Below, in pieces: positions 46,110 through 58,941 of a stretch of DNA of 64,000 bases (position 1 is its first letter; each line of letters starts with the position of its first letter). Source of the DNA: Siphonodentalium dalli (Eukaryota > Mollusca > Scaphopoda > Gadilida > Siphonodentaliidae); contig CP136064.1 in NCBI GenBank assembly GCA_032622095.1, positions 133,927,129 through 133,991,128 of the forward strand, given 5' to 3'. The notes below the pieces were generated by a model. The model did not search any database and was not told the DNA's origin. It saw nothing but the letters and a program-made list of their open reading frames with translations. The position numbers were made by a program, and so were the translations under genes.

Positions 46110-47560
46110 TTAAAATGAAAAGTGTTAAATCTGTATCTCAGCTCCTTTTTGACTGGTCAGCCATCTGAAGCGAAATAATATTCACCCTGAGGTAGTTAAA
46201 ATTTCTTCAAAATATGTTTCGATACACTCTTACCCATGAAATTTCATAAGATATAAATATTTCTCTTCATGAAGCCATGAGACTAAATATTAAAAGAAAG
46301 CTAGTTGAATTATTGTCAGAAATATATAATGTTTATACAAAGGCTGGAGTACAGTTGCAGGCAGGCAAACCATGGATGACAAATATGCATTGTGACACTC
46401 TGTATACCGCACGATGGTATGAGTGAACATACCATGAAAATATACACCCATCCTAGCGCGACAAAACAAATAATGACAATTTAAATATGAAAAGGTGATC
46501 GAGACACCAAATAATTGCGTTAATAGAGCCCAATTTATTTTTACAATGATCATGAATCAAATTCTACCAATAACACAGCCATCAAGATAAGCCTCACCAC
46601 TGACCCATTAATATCAATTATATTGAAGAGCTGTCAACTAATCACTGGTTTTGTTTATTCTGGAACTTGGCAGCTTTAATGTATTTATTATGATCTCAGA
46701 CCATCGTAGAGTGATACCCTCAGATGTACAATACAGCAAAGATTTTCTAGTCTACTGTTAATAGTATGCCATGTGCATTGTTATATAACATTTTTCCACA
46801 TTATTTAGATACCATAGCTTTCTTTATCTGCTAGTTTCTTTATCTGCTAATTTGCACATTGGCATAAGAGACATTAGAACATGATATACCCATATTAATA
46901 GCTAAGTAGTCCAAAGGCATGGGATGGAATTGGGTTTAATATTGCTCCAAACAAGTTTAATTTACTGGTACATAACATAATATCTTGGGCCAATTTAAAC
47001 AAAATTTTGTGTGTTTTAACTCTTTTGATGCCAAACGCGCATTTATGCAAATTGATGTACAATGCCAAATGTGCATTTATGTGTCCATGGTCTAGGATGT
47101 GTAATAATACTGTAATGCTGTGCTGTGAACACAGGCACATTCGGTTGCCTATTTATTTTCTGTCGATGGACCTGATGTAAGCGGACAATATTTTGATGAA
47201 ACGGTGTCAAGGTCATTGCATTCTGTGAAGTCATGATGTTCCTCATGCACCACTGAAAATTTACAGATATGGAGGCATTCACGACATAACCTCCCTTAGC
47301 AACGATTGCTGTGCAACAACACTAAAATATAGCTCAATCTAGTTCTTATGTGGATAGCAACGTTTGCTAGGGATATACCCGACATCGAAGAAATGCAAAT
47401 ACGACTGATAATATGACAGTATGAGTTATGATGTTGGTGAAACCATGAAATTGGTTGAGTTCTAAATGACTCCAAAAAACTATATAATATTCATCATAAA
47501 AATTATTTTTGGAACATGAGCATATTTGGGCATACCTCCCGCAAAAATCTCCCGGATTGA
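46110..47560. other. ATAD3 intron, no gene
   Basis: No coding or structured feature is supported. A (ACGG)n-like tail appears just beyond, at 47590-47630. Confidence 0.4.
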
Positions 47561-47694
47561 CATTTTCAAAACTTAACAGGTCTGGTGTCTACAGACAGAC
47601 GGATGGACAGATGATGGACGGATGAACGACGAGTGGTCAATCCAGACATCGACACTATGTGAACCATACTATGGTATGGGTACACATAAAAACA

Positions 47695-48125
47695 CATTTA
47701 AAGGTACTCAATCCAATTCAATGGTCCCCATATCATCAGATTCCAACAACAACATTTTTTGAAATGCCACTTCAGTTATCAGAATCGAGTAATGGCCCAA
47801 AAATAATTCTAACCACAGTCAACTATAGTATTAAATTGCCCAAAACCTGTTATTTATCAAAATTTTTGCCGGTTTATCAAATATCGGACAAAAGCTACTT
47901 GATTTTAGAGTGATCCATCTTCATCCGCAATTTGGTCTGAGGCCATCATCTCGTTGGCTGTTTACTGGGCCACTTAAAATTATCAGTGGTGAAAAAAAAA
48001 TAGATTTCAAACATCGACATCTGATCACCCGAGCTTTGATGGGTGGGTTCCTCGACTCAAATCTAATATTTTTTACCCCTGAAGCCAAGGAAATAGTAAT
48101 TTGCGAGCATTAATTCAGATTATGC
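47695..48125 (+). repeat. Dispersed ~410-bp repeat, copy 1
   Basis: Shares ordered blocks with 49825-50240: 'ttaaaggtactcaat', 'cagttatcagaatcga', 'cttgattttagagt', 'tgggccac', 'atctgatcac' and 'gaagccaa'. Identity is moderate, with several indels. Confidence 0.75.
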
Positions 48126-48149
48126 ATCTTTAAAATAAAAAAAAGAAGT

Positions 48150-48336
48150 TTAAATTTGAACAATTCTGAATATGAGTCACCTAGGGAAAATCAACACCAA
48201 AATATGAACCCATTCGGTCTTATGATTCTGGAGAAGATGTTTAATGAATTGTTGACGGATGGACGGACGGATGGATGTACAGATGATAGATGAGGAGTGA
48301 TGAAGTGATGACAATAGCTCCACTGGTGAGCTAAAA
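48150..48336 (+). repeat. Second (ACGG)n / ggtgagc tail copy
   Basis: One diverged tandem unit ('tgagtcacctaggg'), a GGACGGACGGATGG run (48258-48280) and the terminal ACTGGTGAGCTAAAA hairpin side. It matches the tail at 44343-44418. Confidence 0.7.
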
Positions 48337-48686
48337 TGCCATTAAATATTTCCTTATCTCTCACTAGTAATGAGTAGGCGCAGGCTACATATCACTTGGC
48401 AGAGTGCCAACAAAATGACCACATCGGTGGATTAATGCTATTTCAATAGCCGCACATGACTGCATGCCACCAACACCAGACAATGCAAAATGATTGCTTT
48501 GTTCATTAAAGTTAAATTCCTCGTTGCACTAACGAAAATAGACTCAAAAACAAAGAGGCAAATTGGGGGACTATCTTTTCCTTTGTCAGCCCGAGAGCGC
48601 AATACTATCATATTTGGTTGTGAAGCGTCTCAGTCAATGCACTGTAAATGAATGCATTTTGCAACTTTTAAGGATTTTGATTTGTA

Positions 48687-49081
48687 AACAAGAGGAAGCC
48701 GTCGGGGCATGGCATAATACGCCCGTTTCTGGAGTAGAGTGGGGCATTTAGACAGAACCCATATTTGAACTTGATCTGTATACCAAATTTGGTTCAGTTC
48801 ACTCGATTCAATCTATAGTTATCATCTGGAAACCGCATATCAGGTAAAATCTAAGTCGAAAAAGGGGCATAACTCAGCAGTCAAAATCATGCGGACAAAA
48901 CCCATATTTGAACTTGATCTGTATTTTGGTGTGGTAAACTAACATACCAAATTTGTTTCAGTTCACTCGATTCAATCTAAAGTTATCATCCGGAAATCAA
49001 AACGGACGGACGGACGGACGGACAACGGACGGACAACCCATTTACGTTATACGACCGTTTTTTCATACGGGTGTATAAAAA
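48687..49081 (+). repeat. (ACGG)n-tailed repeat element, copy B
   Basis: Short copy of the family at 24737-25995. The head is AACAAGAGG with ATACGCCCGTTT (48717-48728). Two body units follow ('aacccatatttgaacttgat', 'agttatcatctggaaacc'), then (CGGA)n at 49003-49033. The tail 'atacgggtgtataaaa' is approximately complementary to the head motif. Confidence 0.78.
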
Positions 49082-49281
49082 GTCATAAAGCTCTAGTTTT
49101 TTCACGTGATATACATATCTCCATTCTCTTTATGTTGGGATATAAGATTTTATGAAACTCGTTTGATAAATTTGATTCACAATTTGTCAAACTCGTTTCA
49201 TAAAATATTATAAGCCAACATAACTCACTGGAGATTCTCTATATATTTAAACAAAATTTGAGGAACATGCTGATTACAAAC

Positions 49282-49449
49282 CTCTTGCCTTCTGTTGCGG
49301 GTATTAGAATGAATGAATCAAAATACTGCCTGACTAGTCTCTGCCGCTCATTCAGGCCAGGCAGAGCAAACTCAACCATTTCATCCAGTCTGTCGTTTAT
49401 TGCCCAATCAAACTGCTCTGGTTGATTGCTAGCTAAAACCAACATAAAC
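49282..49449 (-). CDS. ATAD3: ATAD3-like AAA+ ATPase, internal exon (sensor 1 / arginine finger)
   Basis: This 168-bp exon encodes [20 protein letters not shown], then [11 protein letters not shown] and a helical stretch ending [15 protein letters not shown] is the sensor-1 region and DWAINDR carries the conserved arginine-finger motif of the ATAD3 AAA+ domain. The exon has acceptor TTCATTTTAG and donor AAGAG/GTTTGT. Its split codon (AG plus G) joins exactly to the next exon at 37073 and gives EGKRRLKVAEF. The protein acts in the inner mitochondrial membrane. Exons for Walker A and B and the N-terminal coiled coil should lie upstream on the minus strand and were not found by eye up to 64000. 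Confidence 0.93.
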
Positions 49450-49824
49450 CTAAAATGAAATACATTTAATAAATGAAAGAGTCAACAACACTGTAGTTCA
49501 ACATGTAGAGGGGATAATTTCATGTGTAAGAGTCTGTAGAGCGATAGGAACAATGGGCAATTTGAAATGTTTCTTATTCCACTGGTTTGAAGATATCCCA
49601 GCAACAACTTTGATGTATCAAAATCAATTTCAAATGTTAGATGTTTGACCATGAACGATTACCAACAATCAATTTTGTGTTTATATAAGGTAAATTTTGT
49701 TACATCCAAGATCCATTAACAAAAGTGTTTGTGGACTAAAATCTGTACACACAGCCATGTAAGTATAGATAGGAAATGGTGACCTATTATAGAATTAAGC
49801 TCAATTAACTTGTCTGGCTGATTT

Positions 49825-50240
49825 TAAAGGTACATGTACTCAATTCGATCCCCAAATCATCAAGATACAACAACAAAATTTCTTCAAAATACGCTATAGT
49901 TATCAGAATCGATTAAATGCAACAAAATGATGCTGACCACTGTCAATTATGGTATAAAATTTCCTAAACGTGTTATTTATCAACATGTTGTTCAACAAAA
50001 TATGGCCGTATTATCACTTGAATATCCCAAAATTTGGCCGTATTACCACTTGATTTTAGAGTTATTCATCTGCAATTTGTCTGAGACAATTGGTTTGACA
50101 ACTGTTTTCTGGGCCACAAATAATTGCACATCTCGAGAAATAACAAACTTAAAAAATTGATATCTGATCACTCTGAACTTTCGATCGAATCAAATATTTT
50201 TTACCTCCGAAGCCAAAGAAACAGTAATTTGGGTACACTA
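49825..50240 (+). repeat. Dispersed ~410-bp repeat, copy 2
   Basis: Copy of the repeat at 47695-48125. It contains an internal near-duplication 'aaatatggccgtattatcac' / 'aatttggccgtattaccac' (near 50001 and 50032). If ATAD3 upstream exons are further right, this too is intronic. Confidence 0.75.
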
Positions 50241-52130
50241 ATTCGGATAATTTTATTCAGTGGATTATTAGAAAATATTGTCAGGAACATAATACCAATA
50301 CATTTTGAAAACATTCTTTATTGTTTGATTATAAAGACTTTCAACCTTAAAGTATAGTTTCAATGGTCAAAGATATCCCTTTTCTGTCAAAATACCTACA
50401 CCCCATATGCATGTACATGTATTACTCGAGGACTTGGTGGCATTATATATCGGTTATGTCTAGTTTCCACACCAAGCCCAACGGGTTGAAAAGATTTCTC
50501 ATGCTTCATCTGTGTCAAGACAGCCAGAAAAGCAAGGGTACCCGGTATGTAAATTAAAAGTCGGCAGTCTATGCATGGATACAATATTAACCTTAATTGA
50601 TGGTAGAATTACATCTTTGAGAGTAGGAAATCAAATTTAGTGTTGGGGATAGGAGATTGGGTACATTGCAGTTGGTAAATCCATTTGGTGACACTCCTTC
50701 GCTGCAACATCAAGATGCCTGATTGCAGTAATGCCACTATAACCTGTATAAGACACCATTACATCCATCTATGAACTATTTTAGATTCTGAATACTGATA
50801 TCTGATAATCATCATATCTAACTGCAAATGTGAACAGGGACATTTTAATATGAGTAATTTATAAAATGGTCATATACATGTATAAATAGAGGATACCTAG
50901 AGATTTTGACTAAATACCAATAAGAGAATTATCACGAGTACCCCTGCAAGCAAATACAGATTAATTTGCTTGTACCCACGAATAATAATTTTTATGTTCA
51001 GTCAAAATTGGCAGATGTCATAACCAGGATGGACCTGACATATATTGGAACAAGACAGCTGTCAATCAAGTCTCAAGACTCGCCAACTTGTGATGTCATT
51101 TCTGAAGTTCTCCAAAAAGAGGCCAACTATTTTTAGCAGAGGAGGAATTTCGCTCTGAGTGACACACTGCAGGATGGAACAGGATGTGAGACCAAATGAC
51201 AAACTGTGGGACACTATTTGTAAAAGCCTGGGACAGCAGTTATCTCGAAGAACATAGTACGTAGAGGGCTCATTTTCATGTCGATCAAAGCTCGATATTA
51301 GGCACAAACCAAATAAATTAACACCGCCAATCACCGGATTGGACCTAGTTTGGGAAACATATTATAGCCATCAAGCAGTATCTACCGGATGGTTATTCTT
51401 CCACTCAATTACAATATTACATCCTGTCTTGCATTGCGAAGTTTGTCTAAGTTGTCTCATATAAACATGTCTAAATTGTTTAAATACGAAACAGTATCGG
51501 TTTCTGTTATACTTTAGAAGTCTCATAATGCACAATGATTAAAAAATTGCTAATATTGAAATAGGACAATATGGAACAAAGAAAATCTATCCACTTGAGT
51601 TATAGACTGTGGTTCCAGTCCGCAAATGTTATGAAAGCAGATAGAATAACTTGGTTCTCAGCGCGACTATATTTCAGGTACTATGGACAGTTAAGAATCA
51701 TGTTTTATGGTGTTACCATTCAAGATATCACTTAGGTGTTACCATCTGATAGAGAATTTAATTCCGATTCCAACGATACCCCAACGGATGTTTTATACTA
51801 CTATGTTACTTGGGACAGATTGGAACTCAGGTCACAATAGGTCGATCAACACTTATCAACCATCTGATCACACTCAACATACTGACACAGTCCAAGAATT
51901 GACAGATCTGTAATAGCACAGATTTAGAAATAGTCCCCAAATTTGTTAATCTTTCTTTTGTACTGATAATAAATGAGCTATGTGGACATATACCTCACTT
52001 CAGTCCATTTAAATTGTTAATACCTTTTTTGAACCAATATGTTATGTAATTTTATGAGCTGGTATTTATTATTCATGAAGGGACAGTCAATTATTTAAAA
52101 TGTGAGGGGGCACAATTATGAGCTATACAT
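50241..52130. other. No supported gene
   Basis: A minus-strand frame at 51062-51334 (90 residues) has no recognisable domain. The remainder is AT-rich single-copy-looking DNA. Confidence 0.4.
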
Positions 52131-52139
52131 GGGCAAGAA

Positions 52140-52515
52140 GATAGCATGTTTGTTGCGATTCGAGCAGTTCTATATATAGCGCTGATGAACATCATCCCTG
52201 CAGTCACCTCATGTATCAGGTGCGCATTTGAAAAGCATCTTGGCTCGAGGTTTTATATGACGTTATTATTATAAAAACAACAAGAGGCTTTCCGAAATTG
52301 TTTTGGAATGTCAGGTCGGAACGTTTTCGTAAATCTCATTTCAACGTTTTCGGAAAATTACTTTCCGGAAAGTAGAGACATTTCTGACTTTGCGGAAAAT
52401 TATAGTGTAAGCATCTTTAGATATATGCTTGCGGAATATATTTTGGAAATTGTTATTTGAGGTTTTGATAATTTTGTGGAAAGCTAATGGAGTTTTTTGG
52501 AAAATTTGCTGAAGT
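52140..52515 (+). repeat. Diverged repeat with TTGCGGAA/TTTCGGAAAA motifs
   Basis: Related to the segment at 34745-34900 and to the TTTGCGGAA arrays of the 5.3-kb element at 30903-36223, but degenerate and without an opposite end. Confidence 0.55.
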
Positions 52516-52749
52516 TCAATTTTATTTACCCATTGGTCAGGATAATGAGGTACAGTAATTGCAGTTCAAAGTACCGATTTGGTTATTTCTGCCAGAACAA
52601 AATATCTTACATTTTCAGTTTTAACTCACATCAATTCAAACAAGAGATTGCACAGGCGGTGCTGGCATACCAAATTCGAACCGACAAAGTATGGGTGAAA
52701 TATGTGTTTGGAAGAGAGAAAAAACCTGAGTATTTTCATATAAACACAG

Positions 52750-52922
52750 CTGATAAACAAAGATAAATAACTGTAGAATGGTAAACATGAACAAAACAAT
52801 TAGACATGATTGAACTCTCAATTGATTGCCATCATAATAGTGAACATCCATACTAAATTTCATTGATATCTGTAAATCGGTGGTGGAGGTCGATCACCCC
52901 CCCCCCCCCCCCCCCCCCCCCC
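52750..52922 (+). repeat. Diverged 180-bp-family copy followed by poly(C)26
   Basis: 'aaacaaagataaataactgtagaatgg' and 'gtgaacatccatactaaattt' match units at 22745-22930. The copy ends near a run of 26 C at 52897-52922. Sequence from 52923 to 53685 shows no gene. Confidence 0.65.
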
Positions 52923-53689
52923 GCCTAAACTCGAATTTGCGCAACCAGTAAATGCCCTCCCCATTGCTATTAACGCAGACTAAACATATCTGTCCAGTCC
53001 ATCAATGTTCCACATGAACAGACATCGTCATCGTGGTGTCCTCAATTGAAAGTGTGTGTATTTATCGCATACTATGTCAAACTATAGTCAGTTTACAAGT
53101 TACGCACACTCTTCTTTATGCACGCTCCACTGCACACACATTGAATGACAAAATGAGGACATTAAAATAAATAAAGTCAAATTATCGACATTTAAAACAT
53201 GGAATACCTGAGATAAGGTGATCGGACATAACTTATCACAAGAAAGGCACAGAATCAGATCTTGAAATTAGCCATAGCAATGAGCAGTGCCGTGATAACT
53301 GATGTGGTAATCGTAACCACTTTCTGCCACTGCATTTTACCAATAGACATGTGATTATACCTATTTAACAAGACAATCTTGTCATAAATGAAGTCTAAAT
53401 CAAGAAAGCTTTTTTGATTTTTGTAAACTGGCTGATACTGGGTTGACAGGTATATCTGGACAGAGCTTCGGTGTTGAAAACTAGATTCAATCAATCACAG
53501 TGGCCATTCCATTCAGACTGGGGAGAGGGCGGGATCTTTGCTCATTGCCACAAATAATTGATGTGATTATGCTAGTGGGTGCCCTTTGCCCTTTGACACA
53601 AATTGCTACAGTGAGTGAACAAGGCCTCTATTTACTATAGAATTCTAGGATGGGATTGCCCATCATGGAGCATCTTGTCCCCAAAGATC

Positions 53690-53725
53690 AACAGGAGCAT
53701 CGCTAGGTCATGGCAAAATACGCCC
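53690..53725 (+). repeat. Isolated head of (ACGG)n-tailed family, copy C
   Basis: AACAGGAGCATCGCTAGG and CAAAATACGCCC match the head at 24737-24771; no body or tail follows. The DNA from 53726 to 54965 has no supported gene. Confidence 0.7.
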
Positions 53726-54969
53726 ATTCATGGTTCGTACAGGATTTTCACAATTTGATTCAAGGACTATTCAAGGACTATATCAGTCAAATTTAAGGAC
53801 TTGTCCCCTATAATAGATGACAAATCCAACAGGTTATAACATTCCCCATATAGCATGCCTTTCATTACAAATGTTAATATGTAACAAGATTCAGGCTTAT
53901 AAGCTTTATTGTAACCTAGTGTCCACATCCATGTTGTTCTAGTTATTTTAAAGTTTGAAATTACATAAACTAACTAAAGTTCTAACAATGTCAAGACTGC
54001 ATATGCATGTCAACTTAAGTGAATGGAAAAAAAATTAAAAGAGCACGATCTCAAACAGAGCCAGAGCAATGTGAAATAACCTCCCTCAAGAATGCAGACA
54101 TTTTTAAAATATGAGGTCCACATTCACTTAACCTATATTAAATTGTCCTTGGATTTAAATTAATATATATTTTATTGTTTTTTATGAGCATACCCCCAAA
54201 TTTAGTTTTGTCCCTACCCATTCCCCCAAACCTACAACCATGAGTTTAGTGTGACAACTGTCCCCCTATTTTTCTTTTTCTCTTGCACCTGCATTCAGTA
54301 ATATGTTCATTATTATATTTATTATTTTATTATTGGGCTCTGGCCAATAAGCTATGTATTCCACAGAACACCATTGTCATTATGACATATATAACTTGGA
54401 TTATCAAACAAAATTACTCGATGTCGTGTTTGAAAGAACGTTACTATCACGAAATTAGGAACCCTGCCATGGTCATTTCAACAAAGGACCATAACCAGAC
54501 CTGTTTACTTTTAAAATTGGAAATCTTGAGATTTGTCCTCAGAAAGAGGGAGATTTAGTGAAAAATTTGGAGATTTTTTTCCATAAGAGTATCACGAAAA
54601 AAAACTTCATATTTTTCATTTAAATGTCAAAAAGACTGTTTGTTGCATTTGGTTTGCAACTGCAACAATTAACGGCCTTGACTGACACCGATTACCGAGT
54701 GCCTCTAATTTCTAAAATCATTGGGAATAAAATTATGATTTTTCAATTATGGATCACGTTTTATTTCGAATAAGGCAATTCAACGATTAAAACTATATTT
54801 GCGCACTATGAAATGATGCTCTCGGATAATTTTGTCGCCAAATATATTCAGTAACATCAGGTAACATCGGTGAATTTAAAGCACAGGGGTTTGACAAGAT
54901 GATAGTAAATAAAAAATATAATAGATATATATAGATATATAAGTAATAAATAAAGAATAGGGTAGCAAC

Positions 54970-55685
54970 TAGGGGATTAGCGATTGACGTAATTTTTTAA
55001 AATTTTTAGTATCACGAAAATTAGAAACATGAAAAAAACGTTTCGCTCGTGGCGCTCTCCATATTCATTGCTATTATGACTGTTATACATCAACGTGATC
55101 GCTGTGATTTACATTTAGCATGGCATTGGCAATATCACCTTATGTTCTCTTTATATCACCGCAATGCCAGGTTTCATTTTCGAACCGTCCGCTGATTTCG
55201 TTGACACGCCACCATGTACTTCCGTTGTAATTAGTTGGCGGTGTCGGGCAAAATTGTACACAGATAATAAAAGGGCCGAGGAATCTCTGCCGTTTGCATC
55301 ATGATGTCCGAATATTTCCGGGGCATGTTAATGTTAGTAACGATGTAACATTTAAAAGATTTAGGTCGAAATATTCGGACCACTGCTGCAAACAACTTCG
55401 TCCAAGAGTTGATCAAGTTTTACTGGACACCGTACCCAGCAGCGTGTCATAGAGGGCAGCCAATGCTTCGAAAATGAAACTTGCCGTTGCGGTGATATAA
55501 AGAGAAAATAGGTGATGTAGTCAATGCGAAGTTAAATTTCAGCCACATGCGGTCATATTGATGTATAATAGTCATAATAGCAATCTGTCTGAAGATCGCT
55601 ACAATCGATAACGTTTTGGCTTTCCTATTTTCGAGGCAAAAATTTTATAAATAAACATTTGTAGGTCAATTCACTAATCCCCTTG
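54970..55685. mobile_element. Foldback/MITE-like element, ~715 bp
   Basis: The outer AGGGGATTAG (54974) is mirrored by CTAATCCCCT (ending about 55682). Arms of about 115 bp at 55070-55185 and 55474-55587 are inverted copies ('gctattatgactgttataca', 'ctttatatcaccgcaa'). A further inner pair is 'gtccgaatattt' and 'aaatattcggac'. No transposase and no clean target duplication were seen. Confidence 0.72.
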
Positions 55686-55748
55686 ATTCATTTCTATACT
55701 TTTATTACTATTTATTATTATTACTATTTATTATTATTTGTATATATT

Positions 55749-56412
55749 TATTATACTTCCATGGTGTAACCAAGGAAGTATATTGTTTTTCTACTGAGGT
55801 CGTTTTCCGTTTATTTCGAAATACTCAGAAACTGATTGCAGTCGGAACGCGAAATCTCTAGCGAATGTAGGCATCGAAGGTTTACTAAATATAATGGTAT
55901 CAGGATTTCCGCCCAATGTTTCTTGGCGGAGTTATGGCCCTTTTGCGATTATTTTTCATTGTTATTATTATTATTATTATACTTGACACTTTTGTAATCA
56001 CTATTACTCGAAAAGTACAAGAAGTAGGACACCAAAACTTGGTAAGTAGGTTGGGGTACATGAGTTCTAACCATATGGCCCATAACGATTTTGTCCGCGC
56101 TTTCACCGAGGAGTTATCTCCCTTTATTTGAAAAAATGTCATTTTCTTATCTCGGAAATTATAAGAAGCAGAGCATCGAAAATTAGACCGTATGCACATC
56201 TCGATATGCACTACTGCCCACGGGCATAAAAACTTGTGTCCGCGCTTTCCCTGAAGAGTTACCGCCCATAGTTGGCAAACCTCTATTTTATTGTACTCTG
56301 TTGTCCTCCTGTATTATTCCAGATAACTGCATTTGGTTTTTGTAGTCGTATTGACCGTTGTCAGCTTAGTCCAAGGAAGAAAATTTGACAGGGTTGAACA
56401 TATATTTTTACA
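55749..56412 (+). repeat. 664-bp repeat, copy 1
   Basis: Starts TATACTTCCATGGTGTAACC and ends ACATATATTTTTACA. It is nearly identical to 57190-57853 at a 1441-bp offset. The start resembles the ends of the element family at 60910 and 17055. Confidence 0.95.
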
Positions 56413-57189
56413 ATAGGATGGGGGTGCCAAATTAAAAAAAAAAAATTCGTTACGAATCTCGTCTATTTCTGTGTATGGCTTCACTGTGTAAAGCTGATCA
56501 AATACCGCGAAAAAAAATTGAAATCTGAGTAGAAATACCAGAGTTGTGGGCCCTCAAATTTTTTTTTTGGGGGACAATCGGGTTGTCGCCCTATCTCCTT
56601 TAAAACGGACAATCATTGCAAATAGTGACACACTTCTAAGTATCCAGACTATCTAGTGCTCGGTGTGAGCCAAATTTTGCCAGTCTCGGTTCAGTATTGT
56701 GGTTCTGGGGAGGGGTGGTTTATGGTTCAATATTTTATTTAGTCTCCGAATCAGATGAAACTTGGAATATAACATCTACCCTACAAACTTATCACGACGC
56801 TGAAAACAGATCTCAGATCCGTTGGAAAATGGCGGAGATTTGGACCCTCAAAGTTTGAACTTGGGCCCATATGCTTTCCAATAACCGAAATGTTTTTCGT
56901 CTCCGATTCAGATGAAATGCATTCCATACAATATATGTGAGCAGCAGATCACAAAACTGAAAACAATTTTTAAATCCATTGGAAAATAACGGAGTTACGG
57001 GTCTTCAAAAGTCGCATTTTGAGCCTGGGTTGACAATTTCCCAATCCCGTCACCCAATTTCGAGGCAGGGGTGGGGTCACTTGCAATCACTTGAGATCAA
57101 CATAAACATGGTAAGGACGTGATATAATCATCCTACTTCCTATTTTCCGTCCCTAAACTACGATGTTTTCAGCTCAAGATTCGCCCTAT
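56413..57189 (+). repeat. Spacer between the duplicated 664-bp segments
   Basis: Two diverged sub-blocks about 'cagatgaaacttggaatata' and 'cagatgaaatgcattccata' (56751 and 56912) suggest internal repetition. Together with copy 1 it forms a 1441-bp unit; no gene. Confidence 0.6.
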
Positions 57190-57853
57190 TATTATACTTC
57201 CATGGTGTAACCAAGGAAGTATATTGTTTTTCTACTGAGGTCGTTTTCCGTTTATTTCGAAATACTCAGAAACGGATTGCAGTCGGAACGCGAAATCTCT
57301 AGCGAATGTAGGCATCGAAGGTTTACTAAATATAATGGTATCAGGATTTCCGCCCAATGTTTCTTGGCGGAGTTATGGCCCTTTTGCGATTATTTTTCAT
57401 TGTTATTATTATTATTATTATACTTGACACTTTTGTAATCACTATTACTCGAAAAGTACAAGAAGTAGGACACCAAAACTTGGTAAGTAGGTTGGGGTAC
57501 ATGAGTTCTAACCATATGGCCCATAACGATTTTGTCCGCGCTTTCACCGAGGAGTTATCTCCCTTTATTTGAAAAAATGTCATTTTATTATCTCGGAAAT
57601 TATAAGAAGCAGAGCATCGAAAATTAGACCGTATGCACATCTCGATATGCACTACTGCCCACGGGCATAAAAACTTGTGTCCGCGCTTTCCCTGAAGAGT
57701 TACCGCCCATAGTTGGCAAACCTCTATTTTATTGTACTCTGTTGTCCTCCTGTATTATTCCAGATAACTGCATTTGGTTTTTGTAGTCGTATTGACCATT
57801 GTCAGCTTAGTCCAAGGAAGAAAATTTGACAGGGTTGGACATATATTTTTACA
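57190..57853 (+). repeat. 664-bp repeat, copy 2
   Basis: Differs from copy 1 at only a few positions (for example ACGGATTGC versus ACTGATTGC), so the duplication is recent. After it the sequence is unrelated to 56413 onward. Confidence 0.95.
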
Positions 57854-58884
57854 CCAATGACCACTGATGATATATTTCAACAGCCATTCCTGTTCGGCAC
57901 ACTGCGTTAATTGTTATATTGGCTAATGGGTAATCACTCAAAACAATGTCGGCTGTCTGTCTTGTCAATCGGCCGTAATTCTGCAGTTTTATCACGATGC
58001 GGCTTAAAATTGACATATTTTGAGTCCAAAAAACGCTCTAAATTCATTAGTTTTAGAATAGTAGTTCGTTTTGTTTTCACTTTTTTTAAAAGGCCAATTT
58101 TTTTCAAAAAAAATTCTCGACTTTGACACTTGAGAATTAACAGAACTGTGGTGTCCGTCGTATAATGTTATAACACTTCTCCGCATGGACCACATTTTCA
58201 GAAAGCACAATCCGTCTGATGCGCGGACTTTCGCTTGCAGTTCTCAATTGAATTGAAACTATTTTCTATCCGTTCACGCGCCCGTAAACCATTTTAATAT
58301 AAGATATATTCAAATTAAATGAATGGGAGTCAGCGTGTCCCGTCCGACACCCCAACCTTGCCACCCCTAAGTCGCTAATTTTGGTATCATAATTTCCGAA
58401 CGTAACTATCTAAGGTTTGGTATTAAATTCCCATCTGGTATATAGCATACGTTTGTTGAATTTAGATCTGACCAATTAAAAACTGTCTCTTTATCATCTG
58501 TATATGGCACGAGTGAAAATGTATGACTTTATTGCCGGTTTGTTAAGATCGTTGATTGCATATTTCGCATTAATTGGACGAGACGTAATGCAAAGTGTTA
58601 TAACTTAGGAAGAGTCCGACAACGACGTCTCACGTACGTCCGCTAATCGGAAAATATACACAAACATGTCTTAAAGCGCCGACTAATTCACCACCTGCGT
58701 GTATTCAAGAATATGAATCACACCAAAATTAAGCGAATTGTATATGGAATGTGTAGGTAAAAGCTGCCATGTATATATCATTCCCAGAATGCTACCATAT
58801 CTATTAGTGAAATAAAACACCTTAAACTGTTGGGGAAATCGCGATATAGGCCCGCGAGCAAAGAGAGTTTAATGTCATCATACG
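57854..58884. other. No supported gene
   Basis: AT-rich with short frames only. Confidence 0.4.
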
Positions 58885-58941
58885 CCCATTTCGCAACAGC
58901 GAAATGGGTGATCGTTCAACGTACCATAATTACGTTGAACG
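58885..58941. repeat. Two adjacent perfect hairpins
   Basis: CCCATTTCGC and GCGAAATGGG (58885-58894 and 58899-58908) form one stem. CGTTCAACGTA and TACGTTGAACG (58913-58923 and 58931-58941) form another. Confidence 0.93.

Noticed and set aside
51062-51334. Minus-strand 90-residue frame as an ATAD3 upstream exon
   Set aside because: It shows none of the expected Walker or preceding ATAD3 motifs and no convincing splice sites.
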